Source of the DNA: LDYB01 sp037442385
GTDB lineage: Bacteria; Armatimonadota; Fimbriimonadia; Fimbriimonadales; GBS-DC
DNA length: 6,880 nucleotides
Direction of reading: 5' to 3'
Assembly: GCA_037442385.1 (NCBI GenBank)
Contig: JBBIQJ010000141.1
Span: 1-6,880, forward strand
The position numbers and the translations under genes are program-made. Position 1 is the first letter of the stretch. Every line of letters starts with the position of its first letter. The notes under the pieces are model-generated. The model saw nothing but the letters and a program-made list of their open reading frames with translations. It ran no database searches and was not told where the DNA came from. This document shows positions 1 through 5,921 of the stretch, in pieces.

Positions 1-1096
1 CGCTGCTGACAATCAGCCCTGCGCGTAATTGAAGGAGAAACAGGAACAGCAGGACAATCACCAGCAAGCCGCCCTCTGTGAGGTTGTATAACACCGTGTG
101 CAGTGTCCCGTTCACCAGTTTGGAGCGCTCCAGATGGGGAATAAGTTTTGTGCCCGCAGGGAGCGATTTTTCGATAGCGCGCAGTTTGTCCTTGATGCGT
201 TCGATGACGATTCGTCCGTTCTCGCCGATCAGGAGAAGCGTGAGCACATAGCACTGTTCCCCCTCGCCGTTCTGGGTCATCGCCCCATAGCGTACAGCAG
301 GCGCTTCGGTGATGTGGGCAATTTGCGCCAGGGTGATAGGGGTACCGTGCGAGTTTTTGACCACCACCCGCTTGAGGTCGTCCAGGCTGGAGAGTTGCCC
401 GACACCGCGCACCAGCGCCTGCTGATTTCCGCGCAGGATGTAAGCGCCCCCTGCGTTCAAGTTGTTGTTCTGGAGCGCTTCCATAACCTCGCGCAGAGTG
501 ATACCGTAGGCTTCCAGCTTGCGTGGGTCTACCTGCACCTGAAACTGGCGGGTTTCGCCTCCCCATCGCGTCACTTCCGCCACTCCCGGCACAGTGAGCA
601 ATTGGGGGCGCACAATCCAATCTGCCAGCGTCGCGCGCTCCATCAGCGAAAGGTTGGAATTGCGCACTTCCACATGCGCCAGTTCGCCCAGCCCTGTGCT
701 GACGGGGCCCATCTCCGCGCGCACGCCCGGGGGTAGCTCGCCCTGAATCGCTTGCAATCGCTCCCCGACCAGCTGGCGTGCAAAGTAGAGGTCTACTGAA
801 TCCTCAAAAACAACCGTCACCTGGGATAGCCCGAAGATGGAGGAGGAGCGAATCTCTTTAAGATAGGGCAATCCTGCCAGCCCCAACTCTATGGGGAAGG
901 TAATTTGGCGCTCCACCTCCTGCGCGCTCAGCCCGGGCGCAATCGCGTTAATTACCACTTGCTTATTGGTGATGTCGGGAACGGCATCGATGGGCAGCTG
1001 TAAGGCTTGATAAATCGCAAAGCCCGCGAAAAAGAGGGTTAGAATCAGCACCACCGCCCGCTGGCGAATCGAAAAGCGGACAATCGCTTCCAGCAT
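1..1096 (-). CDS. CzcA-type heavy-metal efflux RND pump, N-terminal part (cut by left edge)
   Basis: This is the inner-membrane proton-driven pump of a tripartite metal efflux system (HME-RND family). Only 365 codons from the start are visible; family members are usually about 1,030-1,050 residues. Visible parts are TM1 (about residues 14-32), the motif LPIDAVPDITN (34-44), the first porter subdomains with GLSQVTVVF (89-97) and FARQLV (105-110), GPVSTGLGE (130-138), the WIVRPQL stretch (160-166), the docking/porter region, LIGENGR (289-295), and the start of TM2 (about 340-356). These motifs resemble CzcA more than CusA. The ATG overlaps the adaptor's TGA by one base (TGATG), with GGAGGT 8 bases upstream, so translation is likely coupled. 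The charged TM4 residues that carry protons and help set metal choice are outside the window, so the metal is unknown. TM2 reads LLQLRAG where many relatives have a GNLRAA-like sequence. No frameshift is seen. The family call is very secure; the metal is not. Confidence 0.95.
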   Translation of the reverse strand, partial: MLEAIVRFSIRQRAVVLILTLFFAGFAIYQALQLPIDAVPDITNKQVVINAIAPGLSAQEVERQITFPIELGLAGLPYLKEIRSSSIFGLSQVTVVFEDSVDLYFARQLVGERLQAIQGELPPGVRAEMGPVSTGLGELAHVEVRNSNLSLMERATLADWIVRPQLLTVPGVAEVTRWGGETRQFQVQVDPRKLEAYGITLREVMEALQNNNLNAGGAYILRGNQQALVRGVGQLSSLDDLKRVVVKNSHGTPITLAQIAHITEAPAVRYGAMTQNGEGEQCYVLTLLLIGENGRIVIERIKDKLRAIEKSLPAGTKLIPHLERSKLVNGTLHTVLYNLTEGGLLVIVLLFLFLLQLRAGLIVSS

Positions 1097-2649
1097 CAGT
1101 GTCCACCTCCCTCGCCGCCACTCAGCATGCCTTTGAGCAAGGAACTATTACGCACCACGATGCGCTCGTTGGGTTTCAGCCCCGCGCGCACAACCACATG
1201 GGTGTCGTTGCGCGCACCGAGCGAAACTTCCCGTATCACAAAGCGGTTCGGACTTTCGGTCGCCACGAAGACGCACGGCTTCCCCTCGATTTCGTGAACT
1301 GCGATCAGGGGCACAACCACCTGCGGTTCTGTGAGTCGCAGAGTCAGTTTGCCTTCTACAAAGGTGCCGGGTTTGAGCGCTCCGTCGGGGTTGCGCACCA
1401 TGCCGCGCGCTTTGACGGTGCGTGTGTGAGGGTCTGCCTCGGGCATTATCATCTGGATTTCGGCAGTGTAGCGTTTGCCGATGCCGCTCGAAAGAGTAAA
1501 CTCTACGAGTGCGCCGGGTTTCACAAACGGGACATCTTCGGGATAGAGGTCGAAGCTCACCCATACCGCGTCAGTGTTCATAATACGGAAAATAGGTTTA
1601 TCAGGCGTAACGGTTTCGCCGACGGTAACGCGCAGTTCGGCGATTCGCCCGTCGAATGGCGCGGTGAGGGTTAGTTTATGTCCGCCGTTGGGTTTCCCGC
1701 CCAGAAGGTTCAACTCGTCTAAGGCGGCTTCTAACTCCAGTTGCGCCTGAGCGAGCTGCGCTTCCGCTTCGGCAATCTCCTTGCTGGTAAGGTATTGCCC
1801 CTGATAGATTTGCTGGGCACGCTGGAGTTGCTGCTGGGCGATTTGCTGCTGGGTTCGTGCGTTTTCGAGTCGGGCAGTGGTGTGCTGGAGGCGCGCCTGT
1901 GCCGATTCGAGGTGGGCTTGCGCTATCTGAAGCGCGGCGTGGGCGCTCTCACGCTGTGTCTGGAGCGACTCGTACTCCTGTTTGGAGATGAGTTGCGCCT
2001 GAAGCAGGCGTTCGGCGCGGGCAAGCTGGCTCTCTGCCTGGCTCAGGGCGACCTGCGCTCGATGGCGTTCCGCTTCCGCCTGACGCACCGCTTGCTGGGC
2101 TGCCTGGTGTTCCGCCTCCGCGGCGCGATATTCGGCTTGCGCCTGATTCCAACGAGTGCGCGCTTCTTCTAAGGTAGGGTTTGAATAGGCGCCCAGTTGC
2201 GCCAGCCGTTTCCGCCGTGCCAGCTCTGCCTGTGCGAAAGCGACCTTGCGCTTCGCCTGCGCGTAGTTTACCTCGGCGCGATGAATCTCTTCGCTGTCCA
2301 GAACTGCCAGCACCTGCCCCTTGTGCACCCACTGCCCCACATGGGCACGCAGTTCCAGCACGCGCCCCGTAACGCGCGAGTTGAGATTTACCACTGCTTC
2401 GGGATATGCTTCGATCTGCCCGTACAGCGTGAGCGTGCGAGTCAGGGGGCGCAGAGCGACACGCTCGATGCTCAAATCTGCCAGCTGGAGGCTTTCCGTG
2501 TCTAACTCCACCACATCGGGAATGGTGTGGCTCGGCTCCTCCGCCGAAGGCTCAGCATCCGTCGAAGAGGAGCGCCCCAGCCACCAGATGCCTGCACCTG
2601 TAACAGCGATTCCCAGCAAAATCGTTGTGATTTTTGTGAACTTATTCAT
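1096..2649 (-). CDS. CzcB/CusB-like periplasmic adaptor (membrane fusion protein) of the RND efflux system
   Basis: This 517-residue protein should link the RND pump to the outer-membrane channel in the periplasm. An N-terminal membrane anchor (about residues 7-25) is followed by an acidic linker, the first half of a lipoyl/barrel-sandwich domain (about 86-121, with GQWVHKGQVLAVLDS), a very long Ala/Gln/Glu-rich helical domain (about 122-316), the second lipoyl half (about 326-358, TAPFDGRIAELRVTVGE), a beta-barrel, and a membrane-proximal domain ending in GGEGGGH. It has no Met cluster like CusB's metal site and no His-rich region. The helical domain holds three 66-residue repeats, each with the TolC-docking R-x3-L-x6-S pattern; one such motif is usual. 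The frame stays open upstream to 2712, but the start at 2649 is preferred: it has AGGAGG 9 bases upstream and is followed directly by the anchor. The start lies inside the end of the outer-membrane factor gene (8-base overlap), and the stop overlaps the pump's start. It is longer than typical adaptors (about 380-450 residues), mostly because of the repeats. Confidence 0.93.
   Translation of the reverse strand: MNKFTKITTILLGIAVTGAGIWWLGRSSSTDAEPSAEEPSHTIPDVVELDTESLQLADLSIERVALRPLTRTLTLYGQIEAYPEAVVNLNSRVTGRVLELRAHVGQWVHKGQVLAVLDSEEIHRAEVNYAQAKRKVAFAQAELARRKRLAQLGAYSNPTLEEARTRWNQAQAEYRAAEAEHQAAQQAVRQAEAERHRAQVALSQAESQLARAERLLQAQLISKQEYESLQTQRESAHAALQIAQAHLESAQARLQHTTARLENARTQQQIAQQQLQRAQQIYQGQYLTSKEIAEAEAQLAQAQLELEAALDELNLLGGKPNGGHKLTLTAPFDGRIAELRVTVGETVTPDKPIFRIMNTDAVWVSFDLYPEDVPFVKPGALVEFTLSSGIGKRYTAEIQMIMPEADPHTRTVKARGMVRNPDGALKPGTFVEGKLTLRLTEPQVVVPLIAVHEIEGKPCVFVATESPNRFVIREVSLGARNDTHVVVRAGLKPNERIVVRNSSLLKGMLSGGEGGGH
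1690..2283 (-). repeat. Three in-frame 66-residue hairpin repeats in the adaptor's helical domain
   Basis: Within the adaptor, the sets R145/L149/S156, R211/L215/S222 and R277/I281/T288 fall at exact 66-residue (198-base) intervals without gaps. The second set is followed by KQEYE, as at the AcrA hairpin tip. Flanking residues also match in register: units 1 and 2 share Leu-Ala-Arg before the tip, and units 2 and 3 share Gln four residues before the Ser/Thr. Sixty-six residues is about one full helix-turn-helix hairpin of the AcrA type, so this looks like tandem triplication of the whole hairpin. Unit edges are drawn symmetrically around each tip and are approximate. The DNA copies have diverged, so the event is old. 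Confidence 0.75.
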
Positions 2650-3871
2650 TGTGTGTTCCCTCCTCGTATCGTGTGAGCCACAAGGTAGCGAACTCAGCTT
2701 GCGCCTGGGCATATTCCATCACAGCAATCCAGTAGTCGCGTTCTACGAGAAGCGATTCTTCCTGGGTTTGGCGCGCCGTGCGCTGGGCTTCCAGCACCTG
2801 CAGAAGGGAGAGGTGTCCGCTTTCCAGCCCCACCTGCGCAGATTGCAGGAGTTTTTGGGCACGGGGCAGGATTTCGCGCTGATACGCCTCCCAGCGCTGA
2901 TAGGCGTTCTGCACACGGCGATGGGCGTTTTCGAGGTTCGTTCGAAGAGTCTGTTCGATGTTTCGCAGGCGGAGTGCCTCGGCGTTTACGGCAGCGTCCA
3001 GCGCCTGCAGGCGTTTGCGGCGTGCACCGTAGTCTACGAAGGGTACGCTGAAGAGTAACCCGAACCCTGGTGAGATGTGCTTTTCGAGGCGCATTTGCAC
3101 GCCCACATCGGGCAGCCCCTCGATCCGGGTCTGGCGGCGCAGTGCCTGCGTGTAGCGCCAGCGTGCCTGCTGGAGCCGCAGTTCAGGGTGATGCTCCCCA
3201 ACGCGAGGCGTCTCAGGCGGCAACGGCGAGCGGGTCTCCTGTAAGTTCAGGGGAGTTTCAGGGGGGAACCTTAGCCAGAGCCGGAGCGTCGCCCGCGCAT
3301 TTTCGGCTTCTGTGGTGCGCTCTTGCAGGGTCTGGCGCACGCGCTCCAGCTCAATCTCTGCCTGAACCTGGTCTACGCCGGGGCGCACCCCAAGCTCCAC
3401 CTGCCGGCGTACGAGGGCAAGGGTCTGTTCTGCACGACGCACCTCGGCTTCCGCCAGCTGGCGCAACCGCTCCGCATAAAGGGCAAGGTAAAATGCACGC
3501 CCCACCTCCGTGAGCAGCTGGTTTGCTTCCTTTAGGATCTGGGCACAAGCCATCGCCTGCTCCGCCGAGGCGGTTTTTTCTCGCGCCGTGCGCGCGCCGT
3601 TCAGCTCCAGCATTTGAGCAATAATCAGCTCTTCGCCCGTGCCTCCAGTGGTAAGCGCAGGGGTCCAGTGCAAAAAGAGCGCCCTGAGGGCGCGCGCCGC
3701 TTCCGCCTGGCGTGTAGCCGCCAGCCAGTCACGAGACAACGCCTGAAGACTCTCGTTCGCCTCTATGGCTCGCTGTAGCGCCCTTTCCAGAGTCATGCTC
3801 TGGGGCGACACACTCTGCGCAAAAAGTCCACTGATGATAAGTAAGAATCCGAACAACAGTTTCCGCCGCAT
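2642..3871 (-). CDS. TolC-family outer membrane factor, CzcC-like
   Basis: This 409-residue protein should form the trimeric outer-membrane channel and periplasmic tunnel of the metal efflux complex. It begins with a signal peptide (RRK, then a hydrophobic core at residues 4-16, likely cleaved after FAQS near residue 20; no lipobox cysteine). The mature part opens with the family-typical MTLERALQRAIEAN (26-39). Two structural repeats follow: the first includes AQMLELNG (85-92), like the CzcC beta-strand motif, and ELGVRPGVDQVQAE (159-172). The second starts after a Pro-rich linker at HHPELRLQQ (227-235), contains LFSVPFVDYGARR (273-285), and ends with GLESGHLSLLQVLEAQRT (348-365). The frame continues upstream to 3919, but the start at 3871 has GGAGG 5 bases upstream and puts the signal peptide at the N-terminus. 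The stop overlaps the adaptor's start by 8 bases. The first extracellular beta-hairpin segment looks short, but the length is near that of CzcC. The metal is inferred from the neighbouring pump only as a class. Confidence 0.92.
   Translation of the reverse strand: MRRKLLFGFLLIISGLFAQSVSPQSMTLERALQRAIEANESLQALSRDWLAATRQAEAARALRALFLHWTPALTTGGTGEELIIAQMLELNGARTAREKTASAEQAMACAQILKEANQLLTEVGRAFYLALYAERLRQLAEAEVRRAEQTLALVRRQVELGVRPGVDQVQAEIELERVRQTLQERTTEAENARATLRLWLRFPPETPLNLQETRSPLPPETPRVGEHHPELRLQQARWRYTQALRRQTRIEGLPDVGVQMRLEKHISPGFGLLFSVPFVDYGARRKRLQALDAAVNAEALRLRNIEQTLRTNLENAHRRVQNAYQRWEAYQREILPRAQKLLQSAQVGLESGHLSLLQVLEAQRTARQTQEESLLVERDYWIAVMEYAQAQAEFATLWLTRYEEGTHNE
2659..2664 (-). promoter_or_regulatory. 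Ribosome binding site of the adaptor gene
   Basis: A perfect AGGAGG lies 9 bases before the ATG at 2649, inside the last codons of the outer-membrane factor gene. It decides the adaptor start in favour of 2649 over the in-frame upstream codon at 2712. Confidence 0.8.
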
Positions 3872-3876
3872 ACAAA

Positions 3877-3881
3877 CCTCC
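3877..3881 (-). promoter_or_regulatory. Ribosome binding site of the outer membrane factor gene
   Basis: GGAGG lies 5 bases before the ATG at 3871. It supports this start, which places the signal peptide at the very N-terminus, over the in-frame upstream ATG at 3919. Confidence 0.75.
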
Positions 3882-3933
3882 GTGATGAGCGAATGTTCTG
3901 GAGTAAGATACCTGTTCAATAATGCAGGCGCGA

Positions 3934-4356
3934 TTAACAGGGAACAATCATCATCGGAGGAGCGCGACGGAGTACGCGACTGAGAGGAATAGAAAACGGA
4001 GGAAAAGCGCCTTCTGAACCCCAGAACCGATCAAATGGGAGGCTATCTGGCAAATACGACACTTGATCGAGCGGGGCAACGGGAACCGATAGGGGTGCGT
4101 TCCAATCGATGCTGGGCGCTTGTGGGACGGGCACATCCACGCTGTAAAACATGCAATCGCAAGAGCGGGCGTGGATAGCGGATATCGGCGCGGAGACAGG
4201 TACCAAGCGCTCAGACTGCACCTGATCTCCAGCGCACGCCTTGAGCCAGAAACATGCGCTGTTTATCTGCTGATGACAGATCCAGTAGCCGATGCCCCCG
4301 CTGTTCAGCAGGGCAACCAGCATTAGGAGCCACCAGCCCAACCGCTTCAGACGCAT
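3934..4356 (-). CDS. Small membrane-anchored or secreted cysteine-containing protein of unknown function, first gene of the efflux operon
   Basis: I do not recognise this 140-residue protein. It starts MRLKRL, followed by a hydrophobic segment (about residues 7-25) that could be a membrane anchor or an uncleaved signal; no lipobox is evident. The rest should face the periplasm. It has six cysteines (27, 35, 41, a CDC pair at 66 and 68, and the last residue, 140), and a Cys-His pair at 27-28. The second half is rich in Pro, Ser and aromatic residues and ends in RRAPPMMIVPC. The start is supported by AAGGA 7 bases upstream and by a TATAAT box about 40 bases upstream. It ends 62 bases before the outer-membrane factor start, on the same strand, so it is probably co-transcribed with the pump genes. 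A periplasmic metal-binding or metal-delivery role is inferred only from this position and the cysteines. Its reading-frame length, start signals and export-type N-terminus argue for a real gene. Confidence 0.72.
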   Translation of the reverse strand: MRLKRLGWWLLMLVALLNSGGIGYWICHQQINSACFWLKACAGDQVQSERLVPVSAPISAIHARSCDCMFYSVDVPVPQAPSIDWNAPLSVPVAPLDQVSYLPDSLPFDRFWGSEGAFPPFSIPLSRVLRRAPPMMIVPC

Positions 4357-4376
4357 GCGTGTTTCCTTAACGACTC

Positions 4377-4391
4377 AACCCCGTTTGGGTT
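4377..4391. promoter_or_regulatory. Inverted repeat near the predicted transcription start, possible operator
   Basis: The arms AACCC (4377-4381) and GGGTT (4387-4391) are perfect inverted repeats around a 5-base spacer, just downstream of the TATAAT box. The place suits a repressor site for a metal sensor, but 5-base arms are short and could arise by chance. No regulator gene is in the window to match it. Confidence 0.25.
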
Positions 4392-4396
4392 CCCTT

Positions 4397-4402
4397 ATTA
4401 TA
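4397..4402 (-). promoter_or_regulatory. Probable -10 box (TATAAT) of the efflux operon promoter
   Basis: A perfect TATAAT on the minus strand lies between the DUF1501 stop and the small Cys protein start, predicting a start of transcription near 4390 and a leader of about 34 bases. No good -35 box is seen at 16-18 bases (the sequence there reads CAGGCT or near it). The promoter may therefore depend on an activator, or -35 use may be weak in this organism. Confidence 0.55.
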
Positions 4403-4431
4403 CCGCTTGCGTCTGGAGCAGCCTGAGCGGC

Positions 4432-5730
4432 TCAGCCTACCACACCCGTTAGCGCCGGGAATGCTTTCCCCAACACCTCTTCGGAGTCGCTGCCGAGCCA
4501 TTCCAGCACGGTGGCGTACACGCGACGGAAGTCGATCTGCATCTTGAGGTCGTTGTTGCTGTCCAGGTCGCTCAGGTTGGGTGGGTCGCCGTGCAGTCCG
4601 CCACGCACGCGCTTACCAATCAGGAACATCGGCGCGGCGGCGCCATGGTCGGTGCCGAGGCTGCCGTTTTCGCGCACGCGCCGTCCGAATTCGGAGAAGA
4701 CCATCAGCAGCACCTTGTCCGCTTTGCCCTGCGTCTCCAGGTCGCGATAGAAAGCGTTCACCGCGTTTGCGAAGCGGCTCAGGAGTTGCTCGTGCGTGCG
4801 CGCCTGTCCCGCGTGGGTGTCAAATCCGTTCACTGACACATAGAGGATTCGGGTTTGCGGCGAGGTGGCAATCAGTTGCGCCGCCTGCTGGAGTCCGCGC
4901 CCGAACGGGTCGTTGCCGTAGGAAACATCAGAACGGTAGTTTTTAACGGCTTCGCGTAGGCGTTCCACCGCCTCCAGCGCGGTGCGAGTCGACTCGCGAA
5001 TGATTCGCGCTGGGGCATCGGGCTTGCGCGACTCCATCGCCTGCATCGCCTGCAGGGTGCGCTCCAGATCGGGGTCGCGCGTCATTATCTGCAGGTCGCT
5101 CAGGCTGGCGAAACAGGGCACGGAGGCGCGTCGCGCCTGCAGCGCCACAGGCAACTCTTGCGTGAGGCTCACTGCCAGCACGGGGTTCGTGGCGGAGTCG
5201 GCGAGCGTGTCCAGATAGCGCCCCAGCCAGCCGTAGCGGCTGTGCCCGTCGGGGTCGGCGGTCTGCCAGATTTCCATCGAGCGGAAGTGGGAGCGGTTGG
5301 GGTTCGGGTAGCCGACGCTCTGAATCACCGCGACGCGCTTCTGGTTGTACAACGCTTTGAGCGGTTCCAGCGCAGGATGGAACCCCATCCCTGCTTCGAG
5401 AGGAACCACTTTGTCTTCGGGGATTGCCAGTGTGGGGCGCGCCTGATAATACAATGACTGGGTGTATGGGATGACCGTGTTCAGCCCGTCGTTGCCCCCC
5501 GTGAGCTGCAACACCACCAGAATGTGGTCGTTGGGGAGTTTTTCGCCTTTGAGCGTGCGCTGGGCATCCGCATAGGCGATTCGCGCCAGCCACGGCGGCG
5601 CTGCCAGCCCTACCGCCACCAGAGTCAACCCCGCTCGCAAAAACTGGCGGCGCGACATCTCCGCCGCCCAGAAATCGCTGCTCGGACGCTCACACAAGGG
5701 ACACGGCTTGCCCTCTTCTGGTCGTTCCAT
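4432..5730 (-). CDS. DUF1501 family protein exported by the Tat pathway
   Basis: This 432-residue protein belongs to DUF1501, a family related by fold to alkaline phosphatase/sulfatase enzymes; its reaction is not established. Residues 1-25 form an extra leader with a CPLC motif (10-13). A twin-arginine signal follows: SRRQFL (26-31), a hydrophobic core (about 32-48) and likely cleavage after AYA (52-54), so the protein should be exported folded. Family motifs are LTGGNDGLNTVIPY (76-89), HFRSMEIWQT (148-157), GFDTH (302-306), FSEFGRRVREN (345-355) and GTDHGAA (359-365); the Asp, His and Glu residues in the last three are candidate metal ligands. The start at 5730 has GGAGG 6 bases upstream; Met25 at the Tat motif is a possible later start without comparable support. 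DUF1501 genes often follow a DUF1800 gene, but here the upstream neighbour is a tRNA. A 75-base gap with its own TATAAT separates it from the efflux operon, so no functional link to efflux is implied. Family call secure, function unknown. Confidence 0.93.
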   Translation of the reverse strand: MERPEEGKPCPLCERPSSDFWAAEMSRRQFLRAGLTLVAVGLAAPPWLARIAYADAQRTLKGEKLPNDHILVVLQLTGGNDGLNTVIPYTQSLYYQARPTLAIPEDKVVPLEAGMGFHPALEPLKALYNQKRVAVIQSVGYPNPNRSHFRSMEIWQTADPDGHSRYGWLGRYLDTLADSATNPVLAVSLTQELPVALQARRASVPCFASLSDLQIMTRDPDLERTLQAMQAMESRKPDAPARIIRESTRTALEAVERLREAVKNYRSDVSYGNDPFGRGLQQAAQLIATSPQTRILYVSVNGFDTHAGQARTHEQLLSRFANAVNAFYRDLETQGKADKVLLMVFSEFGRRVRENGSLGTDHGAAAPMFLIGKRVRGGLHGDPPNLSDLDSNNDLKMQIDFRRVYATVLEWLGSDSEEVLGKAFPALTGVVG

Positions 5731-5780
5731 AAAACCCCTCCAGCAGTTTAATTTTGGCTGGGCATGCGCCCAATCCTGCC

Positions 5781-5786
5781 TGTATA
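5781..5786 (-). promoter_or_regulatory. Weak candidate -10 box for the DUF1501 gene
   Basis: TATACA on the minus strand lies about 50 bases before the DUF1501 start, in the 82-base gap after the tRNA. It matches four or five of six consensus positions and has no convincing -35 box. It is the best -10-like site in the gap, but read-through from the tRNA promoter is also possible. Confidence 0.22.
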
Positions 5787-5812
5787 GACGCCAGAAGAGG
5801 GGAAATGTTTAG

Positions 5813-5903
5813 TGGCGGAGGGGGAGGGATTCGAACCCCCGTCCCACACGAGGTGGGATGCGGTTTTCAAGACCGCCGCCTTCAGCCACTCGGCCACCCC
5901 TCC
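5813..5903 (-). tRNA. trnS: tRNA-Ser(UGA), complete with encoded CCA
   Basis: The minus strand folds into a full serine tRNA. The acceptor stem pairs GGAGGGG with CCCCTCC over all 7 bases, followed by discriminator G and an encoded CCA (5813-5815). The D arm has GCC/GGC pairing. The anticodon stem GCGGT/ACCGC encloses the loop CTTGAAA, giving anticodon TGA at 5867-5869, which reads UCA. The long variable arm (TCCCAC/GTGGGA stem, loop CTCGT) is the mark of a class II tRNA, and the T loop is TTCGAAT, its stem holding one G-T pair. It lies 18 bases after the pntB stop and 82 bases before DUF1501. No insertion or attachment-site duplication is seen at its end. Confidence 0.98.
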
Positions 5904-5913
5904 GTGCCAGCGA

Positions 5914-5919
5914 ATTATA
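5914..5919 (-). promoter_or_regulatory. Probable -10 box (TATAAT) of the tRNA-Ser gene
   Basis: A perfect TATAAT sits 10 bases before the tRNA 5' end and two bases after the pntB stop codon. Transcription would start about 4 bases before the mature tRNA, leaving a very short 5' leader for RNase P. Any -35 element would lie inside the end of pntB; none matching TTGACA is seen at 16-18 bases. Confidence 0.55.
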
Positions 5920-5921
5920 CC

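Noticed and set aside
98..736. Long plus-strand open frame opposite the pump gene
   Set aside because: The minus strand encodes a clear CzcA-type protein through the whole stretch; the plus-strand product has no recognisable motif and looks like an antisense shadow of GC-rich code.
1741..2172. Leu-rich plus-strand open frame opposite the adaptor, considered as a membrane or leucine-repeat protein
   Set aside because: Its Leu-rich periodicity is the reverse-strand image of the adaptor's Ala/Gln/Glu-rich helices.
1949..2332. Minus-strand open frame of 127 codons inside the adaptor
   Set aside because: It is another frame of the adaptor's repetitive helical region, Gly/Arg/Ser-rich with no motif.
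2650..2712. Upstream in-frame start for the adaptor at 2712
   Set aside because: It would add 21 charged residues before the membrane anchor and has no ribosome site as good as the AGGAGG before 2649.
3872..3919. Upstream in-frame ATG for the outer membrane factor at 3919
   Set aside because: It would bury the signal peptide behind 16 residues; the start at 3871 has GGAGG at 5 bases.
4423..4435. Inverted repeat CTGAG-CGG-CTCAG over the DUF1501 stop codon, considered as a terminator
   Set aside because: The stem is 5 bases and no T-run follows on the minus strand.
5759..5772. Short GC-rich hairpin (TGGGC/GCCCA) between the tRNA and DUF1501, considered as a terminator
   Set aside because: On the minus strand it is followed by an A-rich, not T-rich, stretch, and the stem is only 5 bases.
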